64,000 nt of DNA from Chloroflexi bacterium OLB14. GTDB taxonomy: Bacteria; Chloroflexota; Anaerolineae; Anaerolineales; Villigracilaceae. The notes under the pieces are model-generated. The model was not told the origin of the DNA. It saw nothing but the letters and a program-made list of their open reading frames with translations, and searched no databases. The stretch covers positions 1 to 64,000 of the forward strand of contig LMZR01000062.1 of assembly GCA_001567105.1 (NCBI GenBank). Reading direction: 5' to 3'. Numbering within the stretch: position 1 is the stretch's first letter; the number at the start of each line of letters is the position of its first letter. Made by a program: the position numbers and the translations under genes. Positions 7,982 through 16,642 of the stretch are shown piece by piece.

Positions 7982-9287
7982 ATGCACAAACTTCCCCCAA
8001 TTCCTGTTCGCATCTTAATTGTCGCCATCATTGGCATACTGATTTATTTTGGCGTTCGTTCGCTTAATCAAAACGAATCTGATTCAATCACTGCCTCTGG
8101 TTCTATCGAAGCGGTGATTGTAAACATCTCACCTGAGATTGCAGGCAAAGTTGTAGATGTGACCGTCAGTGAAGGTGATTCGATTACCAAAGACCAAACG
8201 CTTCTTTCACTTGACCCAAATCTGTTGACTGCCCAACATGCCGTTGCTCAATCCCAACTTGATTCTGCCAACGCCGCCCTTCAAGTTGCTCAATTGAAAT
8301 ATGATCAAACTTTAGAATCAGCACTTGCCGCTCAATCTGCTCAACGTGCAAAAGATTGGCAAACATCTGCGCCAAGTGAATTTGACCAAGCAAGTTGGTA
8401 TATAGATCAAGCCAATCAAATCACTGCCGCGCAAACAGAATTAGATAATGCCAAAGCAGGCATTGATGAAGCCAATACTGCACTCACGACTGCTATTAAC
8501 AATTTGAATAATGCTGAATACATCAATGCTGAAAAAAGACTCGCCGAAGCACGCGCAACTTTTTTTGGTTGCGAAAGATGTCAAGGCTCAAGCAGATAGA
8601 GCCTCACAAAGTGGGGGATTAGCAGATGCCGCCAATGATTATTATGAAGATGCCTTAGATGAACTCGATGCCGCTCAAGAAGCCTATAATGATTTATTAG
8701 ATACAGATGCTGCAGAAGATATCGAATATGCACGCGGACAAGTTCTCGTTGCTCAACAAAGATATGATGCTGCGTATGCTCGTCTGCTTGCTTTACAAAC
8801 AGGTGCTTATTCTCCAGCAGTGATTTCTGCTTTGCAGACACTCAATCAAGCCAAGACAAATGTTGAACAAGCAGAATCAAATCTAAGTCTAATTGAAGCG
8901 CAGATGTCAAAATTAAATATAGTCGCCCCAATGGATGGAATCATCTTAACGCGCAACGTCGAGTCTGGTGAATTTATCCAAACGGGTGGAACAGCTTTGA
9001 CGATGGCTGATTTGAATCAAATTACGATTACGGTATATGTGCCAGAAAATTTATACGGAAAAATTTCTTTGGGGCAAACTGCTAGTGTGCATGTTGATTC
9101 TTTTCCTGATGAAACTTTTAACGCCACTGTGATTTGGATTTCAAACCAAGCCGAATTTACGCCACGCAATGTGCAAACTGTGGAAGGACGCAGCGCTACT
9201 TATTATGCAATTAAGTTGAGTGTTGAAAATGTGGATGGTAAATTAAAAATCGGTATGCCAGCGGACGTAGTATTCAGTGAACAGTAA
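7982..9287 (+). CDS. HlyD-family membrane fusion protein, frameshifted
   Basis: This is the periplasmic/outer-face adaptor of the exporter. The N-terminal helix (about 8-26), then the biotinyl-lipoyl half SGSIEAVIVNISPEIAGKVV, a long coiled-coil hairpin rich in Ala/Gln/Asp, and the second lipoyl half (IVAPMDGIILTRNVESGEF) are all present. The reading frame breaks in the T7 run at 8560-8566. With six T the frame continues as RLAEARATFLVAKDVKAQ without a gap, so I treat it as one gene of about 434 codons. The end VVFSEQ is encoded by a short CAGTGAACAGTAATCAG repeat. Family placement is strong; whether the break is real is uncertain. Confidence 0.8.
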
Positions 9288-9346
9288 TCAGTAAACAGTC
9301 GGTGGTCGAGTAGCCGCGAGTGAAACGAACGGCGTATCGAGACCAC
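9274..9346. repeat. GGTCGAGTAGCC-GGCGTATCGAGACC repeat, copy 1
   Basis: The part at 9301-9346 begins GGTGGTCGAGTAGCC and ends GGCGTATCGAGACCAC. About 85% of its core (9303-9343) matches the inverse of 55331-55370, which lies inside the first glycine aptamer. The preceding part (9274-9300) is a separate CAGTGAACAGTAATCAG-type repeat, and it carries the stop codon of the membrane fusion gene. Confidence 0.8.
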
Positions 9347-9365
9347 AAGTTAAAGGTAAATCTTA

Positions 9366-10346
9366 ATGAATGAATTTTTAGTTCATGCCGAAAATTTACA
9401 TAAATCTTTTAATGACACACAAGCCGTTAATGGTGTCACATTAAAAATAAAATCTGGCGAAATCTACGGACTCGTCGGTTCAGATGGCGCAGGTAAAACA
9501 ACAACCATGCGCATGTTAGTGGGCGCATTGTTACCAACACAAGGTTCAATCAATGTTTGTGGTTATGATGTTTTGAAACAAGTTGAAAACGCTCGTTCAC
9601 AAATAGGATATTTATCTCAACGTTTTTCTTTATACGAAGATTTAACTGTGTTAGAAAATATTCGCTTCTTCGCTGAAATTCGTGGATTATCTTCATCCGA
9701 ATGGCTACCACGCTCACTTGAAATTTTAGAATTTGTTGGCTTAGAAAAATTCAAAGATAGAAGAGCAGGTCAACTTTCTGGTGGCATGAAACAAAAACTT
9801 GGACTCGCTTCAGCCTTAGTGACTCGTCCACGCTTGTTATTGCTCGATGAACCCACTACAGGCGTTGACCCCGTCACACGTCAAGACTTTTGGCAATTAG
9901 TTATCAAACTCGTATCACAACCAATTACTAATCACCAATTACCAATTACCAATCACGAATCGCAAGGCGTCTCCGTCATCATCTCCACTCCCTACATGGA
10001 TGAAGCCTCACGTTGTCATCGTATCGGCTTTATGAAAGCAGGAAAAATTATCGCCGAAGATACACCATCAAAATTACGCTCACAATTAAATGATCGCATT
10101 CTTGAATTGCGTGGTGAACCATTGCACGAATTAAAAAATATATGTTTGCAAAATGAAGATGTTGAAGAAGTCGCCGCTTTTGGAGATAAATTGCATTTGC
10201 GTGTAAAAGATGGCACATCACAAAATGTGCTGTCACGTTTGCCAAAACAAATTGAATCACAAAATATAAAAGTAAATAATTTACGAGTCGTGCCACCTAG
10301 TTTGGAAGATATTTTTATTTTACTAACTGAGTTTAATAAACAATGA
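9366..10346 (+). CDS. ABC transporter ATPase, with in-frame repeat insertion
   Basis: This 326-aa nucleotide-binding subunit has Walker A GSDGAGKTTT (the usual Pro-Asn is Ser-Asp), the signature LSGGMKQKLG and Walker B LLLLDEPTTGVDP. Between Walker B and the switch strand VSVIISTPYMDEA the protein carries an extra 16 residues, QPITNHQLPITNHESQ (about 185-200). These are encoded by a tandem ATTACCAATTACC-type DNA repeat at 9918-9966. It is the N-half equivalent of YbhF, which in enterobacteria is one fused two-domain ATPase. Here the two halves are separate genes. Confidence 0.85.
   Translation: MNEFLVHAENLHKSFNDTQAVNGVTLKIKSGEIYGLVGSDGAGKTTTMRMLVGALLPTQGSINVCGYDVLKQVENARSQIGYLSQRFSLYEDLTVLENIRFFAEIRGLSSSEWLPRSLEILEFVGLEKFKDRRAGQLSGGMKQKLGLASALVTRPRLLLLDEPTTGVDPVTRQDFWQLVIKLVSQPITNHQLPITNHESQGVSVIISTPYMDEASRCHRIGFMKAGKIIAEDTPSKLRSQLNDRILELRGEPLHELKNICLQNEDVEEVAAFGDKLHLRVKDGTSQNVLSRLPKQIESQNIKVNNLRVVPPSLEDIFILLTEFNKQ
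9918..9966. repeat. ATTACCAATTACC-type tandem repeat inside a gene
   Basis: Four close copies of (C)CAATTAC(C/T)AATCAC-like units follow one another and are translated as QPITNHQLPITNHESQ within the ATPase. This word is common as an intergenic dispersed repeat in bacteria. Here it is kept in frame at a surface loop. Confidence 0.8.
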
Positions 10347-10360
10347 AAAACACTAGTCTT

Positions 10361-10391
10361 AAGCCGCCGTCCTCGGCGGCGAGGATAGCAT
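10361..10391. repeat. CCGCCGTCCTCGGCGGCGAGG repeat, intergenic copy
   Basis: The 31-bp word starts AAGCCGCCGTCC and ends GAGGATAGCAT, with a CGCCG/CGGCG hairpin. It matches the inverse of 26395-26425 in 30 of 31 positions. That second copy lies within the wecC coding sequence. Confidence 0.85.
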
Positions 10392-10420
10392 GAGGACAAT
10401 CTAATTTTTATATTTATACA

Positions 10421-10483
10421 GAGCGACCCGCCCTTATGATGATGAAGGCTGACGAACATGAATGGATCGCCCCTACAAATTTA
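10421..10483. repeat. GGGCGACCCG / GGATCGCCCCTAC repeat, partial copy
   Basis: This is the 3' half of the GTAGGGGCGACCC family: AGCGACCCGCCC, then GGATCGCCCCTACAAATTT. The full element is at 29009-29140. It contains an ATG at 10462 that opens an in-frame extension upstream of the second ATPase. Confidence 0.75.
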
Positions 10484-10497
10484 TTACGGAACAAAAA

Positions 10498-11403
10498 ATG
10501 AATCAACCTGTTATCTCTGTTCAAAATTTAACCCGTCGCTTTGGTGATTTCATCGCCGTTGATCATATTAACTTTGACGTCAAGCAAGGTGAAATTGTTG
10601 GCTATCTTGGTCCAAATGGTTCGGGCAAAACAACCACCATTCGAATGTTGCTTGGTTTGTTGCTTCCATCTGATGGCAAAGCAACTGTGCTAGGTTATGA
10701 CATCGCCACACAAAGCGAAGAGATTCGTGTACGCGCTGGATACATGTCTCAAAAATTTGCGATATATGATGATTTAACCACGCTTGAAAATCTGACATTT
10801 TATGCAGGTGTATATGGTATTCATGATAAAGAACGCATCACACAGACTTTGAACTTGGTCGGGCTCCATCAACATTATCATACGCTGACGAAGTCTCTCT
10901 CCACAGGTTGGCGGCAAAGATTATCTTTAGCCATTGCATTAGTGCATGAACCGAAATTATTATTTCTCGATGAACCCACTTCAGGCGTTGACCCAACTGC
11001 TCGTCGTGCATTTTGGGATTTGATTTATCAACTAGCAGAAAACGGCGTGACGATTCTAGTCACCACACATTATATGGATGAAGCCGAATATTGTGAGCGA
11101 GTTGCCGTCATGCGTGACGGAAAATTATTAGCCATGGATACACCAACAAACCTAAAACAAAACATCATCACAGGTGACGTGTGGGAAGTCTATGCTCATC
11201 CACTAGAACAAGGCTTAGATATTTTGAATCAAATGGACGGAGTCGAAAGAGTCGGGTTAGCAGGAGATCATTTGAGAGTCATCAGCAAAAACACCAATAA
11301 AGAAGCGATGCAAAAATTATTAAGCAATCAAAATATCACAGTCGAAAGAATCGAAAGGGGAGAGGCGACGCTAGAAGATGTGTTTTTGTCTTTGGCTAGG
11401 TAA
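10498..11403 (+). CDS. ABC transporter ATPase (second YbhF-like half)
   Basis: This is a 301-aa ATPase with Walker A GPNGSGKTTT, signature LSTGWRQRLS and Walker B LLFLDEPTSGVDP, then the H-loop region TTHYMDEAEYC. I start it at ATG 10498 (MNQPVISVQNLTRRFGDF), where the ABC fold begins. The frame is open from 10462, but those extra residues (MDRPYKFITEQK) come from a dispersed repeat. It should pair with the upstream ATPase to power the permease. The operon appears to end here, at the two hairpins downstream. Confidence 0.85.
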   Translation: MNQPVISVQNLTRRFGDFIAVDHINFDVKQGEIVGYLGPNGSGKTTTIRMLLGLLLPSDGKATVLGYDIATQSEEIRVRAGYMSQKFAIYDDLTTLENLTFYAGVYGIHDKERITQTLNLVGLHQHYHTLTKSLSTGWRQRLSLAIALVHEPKLLFLDEPTSGVDPTARRAFWDLIYQLAENGVTILVTTHYMDEAEYCERVAVMRDGKLLAMDTPTNLKQNIITGDVWEVYAHPLEQGLDILNQMDGVERVGLAGDHLRVISKNTNKEAMQKLLSNQNITVERIERGEATLEDVFLSLAR

Positions 11404-11407
11404 ATAA

Positions 11408-11440
11408 AAGTGACAGTCACCTTTAAGGTGACTGTCACTT
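11408..11440. terminator. perfect palindrome / likely terminator
   Basis: AAGTGACAGTCACCT and AGGTGACTGTCACTT form a 15-bp stem with a 3-nt loop, 5 bp after the ABC operon stop. It has no long T run, so it may act together with the next hairpin or simply be a repeat. Confidence 0.65.
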
Positions 11441-11475
11441 GGTTACGATACATCTGCCAATATTTCATTATTTGG

Positions 11476-11504
11476 AATCGGATAGCTTGCTATCCGATTT
11501 TTTA
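11476..11504 (+). terminator. AGCTTGCT-core hairpin terminator
   Basis: AATCGGATAGC and GCTATCCGATT pair around the core AGCTTGCT and are followed by a T run. It is preceded by TGGAAT, so it looks like half of the 52-bp double-hairpin repeat (as at 35071-35122) serving as a terminator. Confidence 0.75.
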
Positions 11505-11537
11505 ATTACCTTACGCCCAAAACGAAAAGAGTTGTAG

Positions 11538-12047
11538 CTACGGCGTTCTCTTTTCCAAAGTTTCCTTAAAATTCAAGAAGATTATTTCTTCAATATGATG
11601 TCGTTCTTTATCAATATTTATAAGTGCTTCCGCAAATTGAATGAAGAGAACACTAGCTTTGTCTGCAAAATTAGTACTATGTTTTTTATCATACAAAACA
11701 AGCAAATTTATACAAAGGGGGAGATGGTCAATCGTCATGCGTTTTTCATTATGAGAACTTAGAAACCTTTTGCACAGTTCAAAATAATCACTTTCTTTTA
11801 AATCAGGAATTCCATACCCATAAACAACGTGTCGCATATCATTTATTAATTTTAATTCTTGGGTGGAGAGATTACCATCTGCATTTGTTAATATTAGAAC
11901 TGTCATTATTAATTCATCAGTTAAAAATTCAAGACTATCCTCTCTTTTCTTCCCATAAATTTCTACTTGAGCAATATCAAGTGAAGGAATAATTTCTTCA
12001 ATATTAGATTTCAATGACTTTAAGAGTAAAAGTTTTTTGTCTTCCAT
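11538..12047 (-). CDS. TerB-like helical protein
   Basis: This is a 169-aa soluble, helical protein. The segment ILTNADGNLSTQELKLINDM (about 51-70) has the acidic loop and spacing seen in TerB/DUF533-type domains, which bind divalent metal through this kind of loop. The rest is Leu- and charge-rich. Members are linked to stress and envelope functions in general, but nothing here points to tellurite resistance. The start MEDKKLLLLKSLK follows AAGGAATT. Confidence 0.55.
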   Translation of the reverse strand: MEDKKLLLLKSLKSNIEEIIPSLDIAQVEIYGKKREDSLEFLTDELIMTVLILTNADGNLSTQELKLINDMRHVVYGYGIPDLKESDYFELCKRFLSSHNEKRMTIDHLPLCINLLVLYDKKHSTNFADKASVLFIQFAEALINIDKERHHIEEIIFLNFKETLEKRTP

Positions 12048-12056
12048 AATTCCTTT

Positions 12057-12416
12057 TTACTTATACTTCCTTCCTTCAAAATAATTTGCACCTGCCGCAT
12101 ACAAAAGAAACACGCCTAATGCAATAAACAAAACTGCTTGCAGACCTAACCATTGCAACGTCCACCAGCCAAAGCCGATAAACGCCACACTCACCAAGCC
12201 ATAAAATATTGCATTACGCATATAGTTTGACCCAACTCGTTTGGCTTGGAATAAATTTCTAGCAGTCAATTGCTCTAACTCATGCACTTCATCTTCATGG
12301 CGATTTTTACAAGCAAGCACATCATCAGTCACTGAAAGGCAATTTGCACAAACGCCACGTCCACAATATTTACAAATCCCAACCGCAGAAGATTCTGGAT
12401 GATAAAAACAATTCAT
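12057..12416 (-). CDS. B-box-type zinc finger membrane protein
   Basis: This is a 119-aa protein. The N-terminus MNCFYHPESSAVGICKYCGR followed by GVCANC has the Cys/His pattern of a B-box zinc finger (C3, H6, C15, C18, C23, C26, then a further Cys and His). Two hydrophobic helices follow (about 68-106). It may tether a zinc-binding domain to the membrane. It precedes the TerB-like gene by 9 bp on the same strand, suggesting one transcript. Confidence 0.7.
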   Translation of the reverse strand: MNCFYHPESSAVGICKYCGRGVCANCLSVTDDVLACKNRHEDEVHELEQLTARNLFQAKRVGSNYMRNAIFYGLVSVAFIGFGWWTLQWLGLQAVLFIALGVFLLYAAGANYFEGRKYK

Positions 12417-12468
12417 TCTTTCCTCTTTCTTCTTTCCTACTTGTTTACCTGTCTACCTATTTACCTGC

Positions 12469-13119
12469 CTACTTTTTCACTTTTACCACTGGATGCCTCA
12501 ACACCGTTTTCATTTTTTCAGGCTTGGCTTTACGCGGGTCACTGATATAAATTTCGTGATGCAAACCATTCGGACCAACATTATCAAACAAACCATTTGC
12601 TTGCATAAATTCTTGCATCCGTTCCATCGTAGCAGGCTCAGTTGCATAAGGTCCGATGTGCATAGTCTGTACGCATAAACCTTCTTCAAAATAAGCCAGT
12701 TTTACTTTGTTGAGCATTTCGCTATCGCCTTTTTTCTTTCTGACATTTTCTCTGGCTTCTTCAAAAATTTCTTTGTTGATGACATCTGGTTGCATAATCA
12801 TCAACGTAAATGTCCAATTATCTTTTATGGTGATGTCAAATTTTCCATCCGTCACTCCCCATAGCCCTTCCAACGGCATTACGGGATAATCAATGGCATT
12901 CGTCTTTCTTTTCTTAACCATAAATTTCAATGTGTAACATAAACTATATAAGGCTTGAGTCGCTTCGGCAAAGCGTGGAGATTTGCCAGGCTCAGAACCT
13001 TTTTCAATTTGACCATCAATCATAGCAAATTGCAGTTTAGGAATTTGAATCGCTTCAATCTTCTTTGCAGATGGTTGATATAAATGTTTAAACTGTTTTT
13101 TCAAATCCAATATTTTCAT
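12469..13119 (-). CDS. GyrI-like small-molecule binding domain protein
   Basis: This 216-aa protein has the order of the GyrI-like/YdhR group: an N-terminal KIPKLQFAMIDGQIEKGSEP segment (shape IQIPKLQFAMIDG), LYSLCYTLKFMVKK in the middle, PLEGLWG, and the C-terminal motif MHIGPYATEPATMERMQEF. Members bind hydrophobic or cationic small molecules. The start is ATG 13119, preceded by AGAGGAAAAA. Confidence 0.75.
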   Translation of the reverse strand: MKILDLKKQFKHLYQPSAKKIEAIQIPKLQFAMIDGQIEKGSEPGKSPRFAEATQALYSLCYTLKFMVKKRKTNAIDYPVMPLEGLWGVTDGKFDITIKDNWTFTLMIMQPDVINKEIFEEARENVRKKKGDSEMLNKVKLAYFEEGLCVQTMHIGPYATEPATMERMQEFMQANGLFDNVGPNGLHHEIYISDPRKAKPEKMKTVLRHPVVKVKK

Positions 13120-13138
13120 TTTTTCCTCTTATGATTTT

Positions 13139-13161
13139 TACTTTCTACTTTCCACTTTCTA
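13139..13161. repeat. AGAAAGTGGAAAGT-type repeat, copy 3
   Basis: TTACTTTCTACTTTCCACTT is a one-armed copy of the family also seen at 2738, 7911 and 58803. It lies directly at the end of dinB. Confidence 0.7.
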
Positions 13162-14247
13162 CTCTAATAAATCCCACAACCCCAACTGACGAATCGGCGC
13201 ACCAATGCCACTTACGCCAACGCCCAACAAACGAATCGCCTGATTTGGTTTGCGAACATTTTTCAATAATTGTACTGCCGCATTAAAAATTTCATCACCA
13301 TCGTTGGTGGCAGAAGCTAAAGTTGTTTGCCTTGTAAAAGTCGTAAAATCGGATAAACGAATTTTTAGCTTAACCGTTTTACCAGCCAAGTCATTTCTTT
13401 TTAATTGCTTGGCTACATCAAAGGCTTGTTCACGCAAAGTTTTTTCTAAACTTTTTTCATCATTGATATCTACATTGAAAGTTGTTTCTTGGCTAACAGA
13501 TTTTGTTTCATACTCCGTCACAATTGGTCGCTCGTCAATGCCTTGCGCGTGAAACCACAACTCACGTCCATGCTCACCAAATAAATTAATTAATTCTTGT
13601 TGGGGCCAGTTAGCGATGTCACCAATTGTTTTGATTCCTAATTCAGTTAACCGAGCAGATGTTTTTGGACCGACTCCCCACAACATATCTGCTGGTAATG
13701 GATTTAAGAACTGCGCTTCATTTCCATAACTGACAATTGTTAGCCCGTAGGGAGGTTCGTTTTTTCTGTTGCTTGATTTTTTCCCTACCTCGGTTGCAAT
13801 TTTAGCCACGAGTTTATTTGAAGCAATCCCCAGGCTGGAGGGAAGTTGTAGCTCAATGCGGATATCCGCTTGCAGGTCAAGTGCGAGGCGTGTTGGGTCT
13901 GCATCTAAATTTGAAATATCAAGAAAAGCTTCATCAATAGAAATCTGCTCCACTAACGGAGTCAAATCTTTTAACTTGCTCATCACTTTTTCTGAATACT
14001 CGCTATACAATTTATGTCGCCCCGAAACGATGATTAAATCTCTGCACAACTGAATTGCTTTAGACATAGGCATAGCACTCCGCACTCCAACCGCGCGCGC
14101 CGCATACGAACACGAAGCCACAACACCTCGCTCATTTGGTTTACCACCCACAGCAAACGGCTTGCCTTTTAATTCAGGATTTTCAATTTCTTCCACTGAA
14201 CAATAAAAGGCATCAAGGTCGAGATGTAAAATGGTGCGATAGGACAT
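13159..14247 (-). CDS. dinB: DNA polymerase IV (Y-family)
   Basis: This is an error-prone translesion polymerase. The catalytic motifs are clear: LHLDLDAFYCSVEEIENPEL at the start (first Asp pair), SYAARAVGVRSAMP, YSEYSEKVMSKL and SIDEAFLDIS (second acidic cluster). The thumb helix-hairpin motif is LWGVGPKTSARLTELGI, and a little-finger domain follows. I place the start at ATG 14247 (MSYRTILHLDLDAF), giving 362 aa, the usual length. An upstream frame to 14352 encodes nothing family-like. Confidence 0.92.
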   Translation of the reverse strand: MSYRTILHLDLDAFYCSVEEIENPELKGKPFAVGGKPNERGVVASCSYAARAVGVRSAMPMSKAIQLCRDLIIVSGRHKLYSEYSEKVMSKLKDLTPLVEQISIDEAFLDISNLDADPTRLALDLQADIRIELQLPSSLGIASNKLVAKIATEVGKKSSNRKNEPPYGLTIVSYGNEAQFLNPLPADMLWGVGPKTSARLTELGIKTIGDIANWPQQELINLFGEHGRELWFHAQGIDERPIVTEYETKSVSQETTFNVDINDEKSLEKTLREQAFDVAKQLKRNDLAGKTVKLKIRLSDFTTFTRQTTLASATNDGDEIFNAAVQLLKNVRKPNQAIRLLGVGVSGIGAPIRQLGLWDLLE

Positions 14248-14445
14248 TTGTACTATTATAGTATTAATGTATCTGATATTTGCTAATCTGCTTACAAAAT
14301 CTGTTGCTAAGAATAGGACAAATTCACCATGAAATTGTTTTGTTTTAGTCATTGAAGATTTGTTAAAGAAAAGTTATACTAGGGATAGCGTATAGTCAAA
14401 TGGAACTTTTACAAGACTTTTACGTCATTTTGGATGGAGGAAGAA

Positions 14446-16582
14446 ATGAATTTTATTAAACGTTTTATCTCAGTATTGCTCTTGCTGACAATGATGTTGT
14501 CTTTTTTGCCAAGTGACACATCAACAGCGAGTGCCGCATCATGCTATTGGGCGCAATTTGTTGCAGATGTGACCATTCCTGATGGCACAAATTTTGCCGC
14601 CAACACCGCCTTTAAGAAAACTTGGCGTATTAAAAACATTGGCTCATGTGCTTGGAATAGCAATGATGTTAGTTTAAATTTTTGATAGTGGTGAGAAAAT
14701 GGGCGCTCCCACTTCACTTGCTATCCCAACAACTGTTAATCCAGGTCAAACTGTGGATTTAACTGTTGATATGACCTCACCCAGCAATGCGGGTCACTAC
14801 TTCGGTTACTGGAAGTTTAAGAGTAACAGTGGTGGTAATTTTGGCATTGGCTCAAACATGAATAAATCTTTTTGGGTTGAAATTAATGTTGGCTCTTCAT
14901 CTGGCACAGGCTATGACTTTACTGCAAACGCCGCTTCAGCAACATGGTCAAGTGGTGCTGGTGCATTAACCTTCCCAGGTACAGATGGTAGTGCAAATGG
15001 CTTTGGAATTAACCAAGCCACACCAAAACTTGAAAGCGGAGTTACATCTGCCCAAGCAGGTTTGTTATTTGCTCCTAACAACGTCACCAATGGATATGTG
15101 CAAGCATCGTATCCTGCCTTCCGCGTCAATAGTGGAGATAGATTCCAAGCCACCATTGGTTGTGAACACGGCGCTACGCAATGTTACGTTGCTTATAGTT
15201 TGAATTATCAAATTGGTAACGGACCTGTAAAAACTTTCTGGACCTTCCGCGAAAAATATGAAGGTTGGACTTATAACGTCAACTTAGATTTAAGCTCATT
15301 AGCCAATCAAGATGTTAAATTTATTTTGGTTGTTAATGCAGCTGGGTCTCCAACAGGCGACCGTGCATTATGGGTTAACCCAATCATTGCACGTGCAGGT
15401 GGCGGAACAGGAGCAACAGCAACGCCAACAGCCACAGGTACACCACCAACTGCAACACCAACAAAAACAGGTACAGTGCAACCCAATGCTTGTGACCGTG
15501 CTCAATTTGTTTCAGATGTCACTATCCCAGATGGTACAGTCCTTGCCCCAGGTATTGGTTTCTCTAAAACTTGGCGCTTGAAAAATGTTGGTACATGTAC
15601 TTGGACAAATTACAGCCTCATATATGACTCTGGTGAAAAGATGGGCGGCAACGACTCATACCTCATCCCCAATACAGTTGCCCCAGGTCAAACAGTAGAT
15701 ATCACCATTCAATTAACATCACCAACCACTGCTGGAACATATCGCGGCTATTGGAAATTAAAAAATAACACAGGCGTACCGTTTGGTATTGGCTCTGCTG
15801 GCACAAAATCATTCTGGGTTGAAATTAAAGTTTCAGGTACAGGCATTAACCCAGTCACACCCACAGTTGGCACGCCCGCAACTGCAGGACCAACTGCTAC
15901 ACCTGCCGCTGGAACAAGTTATGATTTTGCCGCCAACGTTTGTGCCGCCACATGGTACAGCGGAGCAGGAACATTACCCTGCCCAGGTACAGATGGTGAT
16001 GCTAAAGGATTTGTCTTAATTAAAAATCCATCCAAACTTGAAACAGGTGCAAACGATAATCGCACAGGTTTATTAACCAATCCGCAAAATATCAACAACG
16101 GATACATTCAAGGCATTTACCCATCCTATCTTGTCAAAGCTGGAGATAAATTCCGTGCCACCATTGGGTGCGAAGGCGGAGCAACATCTTGTTACGTCGT
16201 CTTCCGTTTAGATTATTCTGTTTCAGGTAGCTCATCCATTCAAACCTTTTGGGCGTTTGTAGAAAAATATGAAGGCGGTGTTTATAACGCTGATATTGAT
16301 TTGTCTGCATTGGCTGGTCAAAACATAAAGTTTATTTTAACAGTGCTAGCCACAGGTCCCGCCTCAGGCGATAGAGCCTTATGGGTAGCGCCACATATCT
16401 TCAGCGCTTCAGCATCTGTAGTTCCAACAAACACTGTAACACCAAGTGCAACAAATACCACAATGGCGCCAAGTGCAACTGCAACACCAACAATTACAAA
16501 CACAAGCGAGCCAGCCACCGCAACTGTCACTGAAACACCAGCTCCAAGCACAGAGACACCTACATCCACGCCGACGCCATAA
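14446..16582 (+). CDS. secreted NBR1-type Ig-like domain protein, frameshifted
   Basis: The gene starts after GAGGAAG with a signal peptide (MNFIKRFISVLLLLTMMLSF). Two NBR1-like Ig domains follow (each with FVADVTIPDGT, then FKKTWRIKNIG or FSKTWRLKNVG, and FGIGS...KSFWVEI). Each domain is followed by a second beta-rich module (YDFTANAASATWSSGAGALT; YDFAANVCAATWYSGAGTL). Thr/Pro-rich linkers and a Thr/Pro-rich tail suggest a cell-surface or secreted location. The frame breaks at AAATTTTT (14676-14683). Removing one base restores SL(N or I)FDSGEKMG, matching the second domain (SLIYDSGEKMG). In bacteria, NBR1 domains occur in extracellular proteins of this kind; the binding partner is unknown. 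Confidence 0.8.
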
Positions 16583-16593
16583 CAAAACAAGAT

Positions 16594-16629
16594 AAAAATT
16601 CCCGCCAAAAACTTGACGGGAATTTTTTA
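16594..16629 (+). terminator. intrinsic terminator
   Basis: AAAAATTCCCG and CGGGAATTTTTT form a stem ending in a T run, 12 bp after the NBR1-protein stop. Confidence 0.85.
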
Positions 16630-16642
16630 TATAATATAAATT

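Noticed and set aside
10462..10497. Twelve extra N-terminal codons for the second ABC ATPase
   Set aside because: They are encoded by a dispersed repeat. MNQPVISVQNL at 10498 is the normal start of the fold.
14676..14687. In-frame TGA in the NBR1-protein gene as a selenocysteine codon
   Set aside because: A one-base correction restores the same sequence as in the second NBR1 domain. No Cys/Sec is expected at this place and no hairpin follows.
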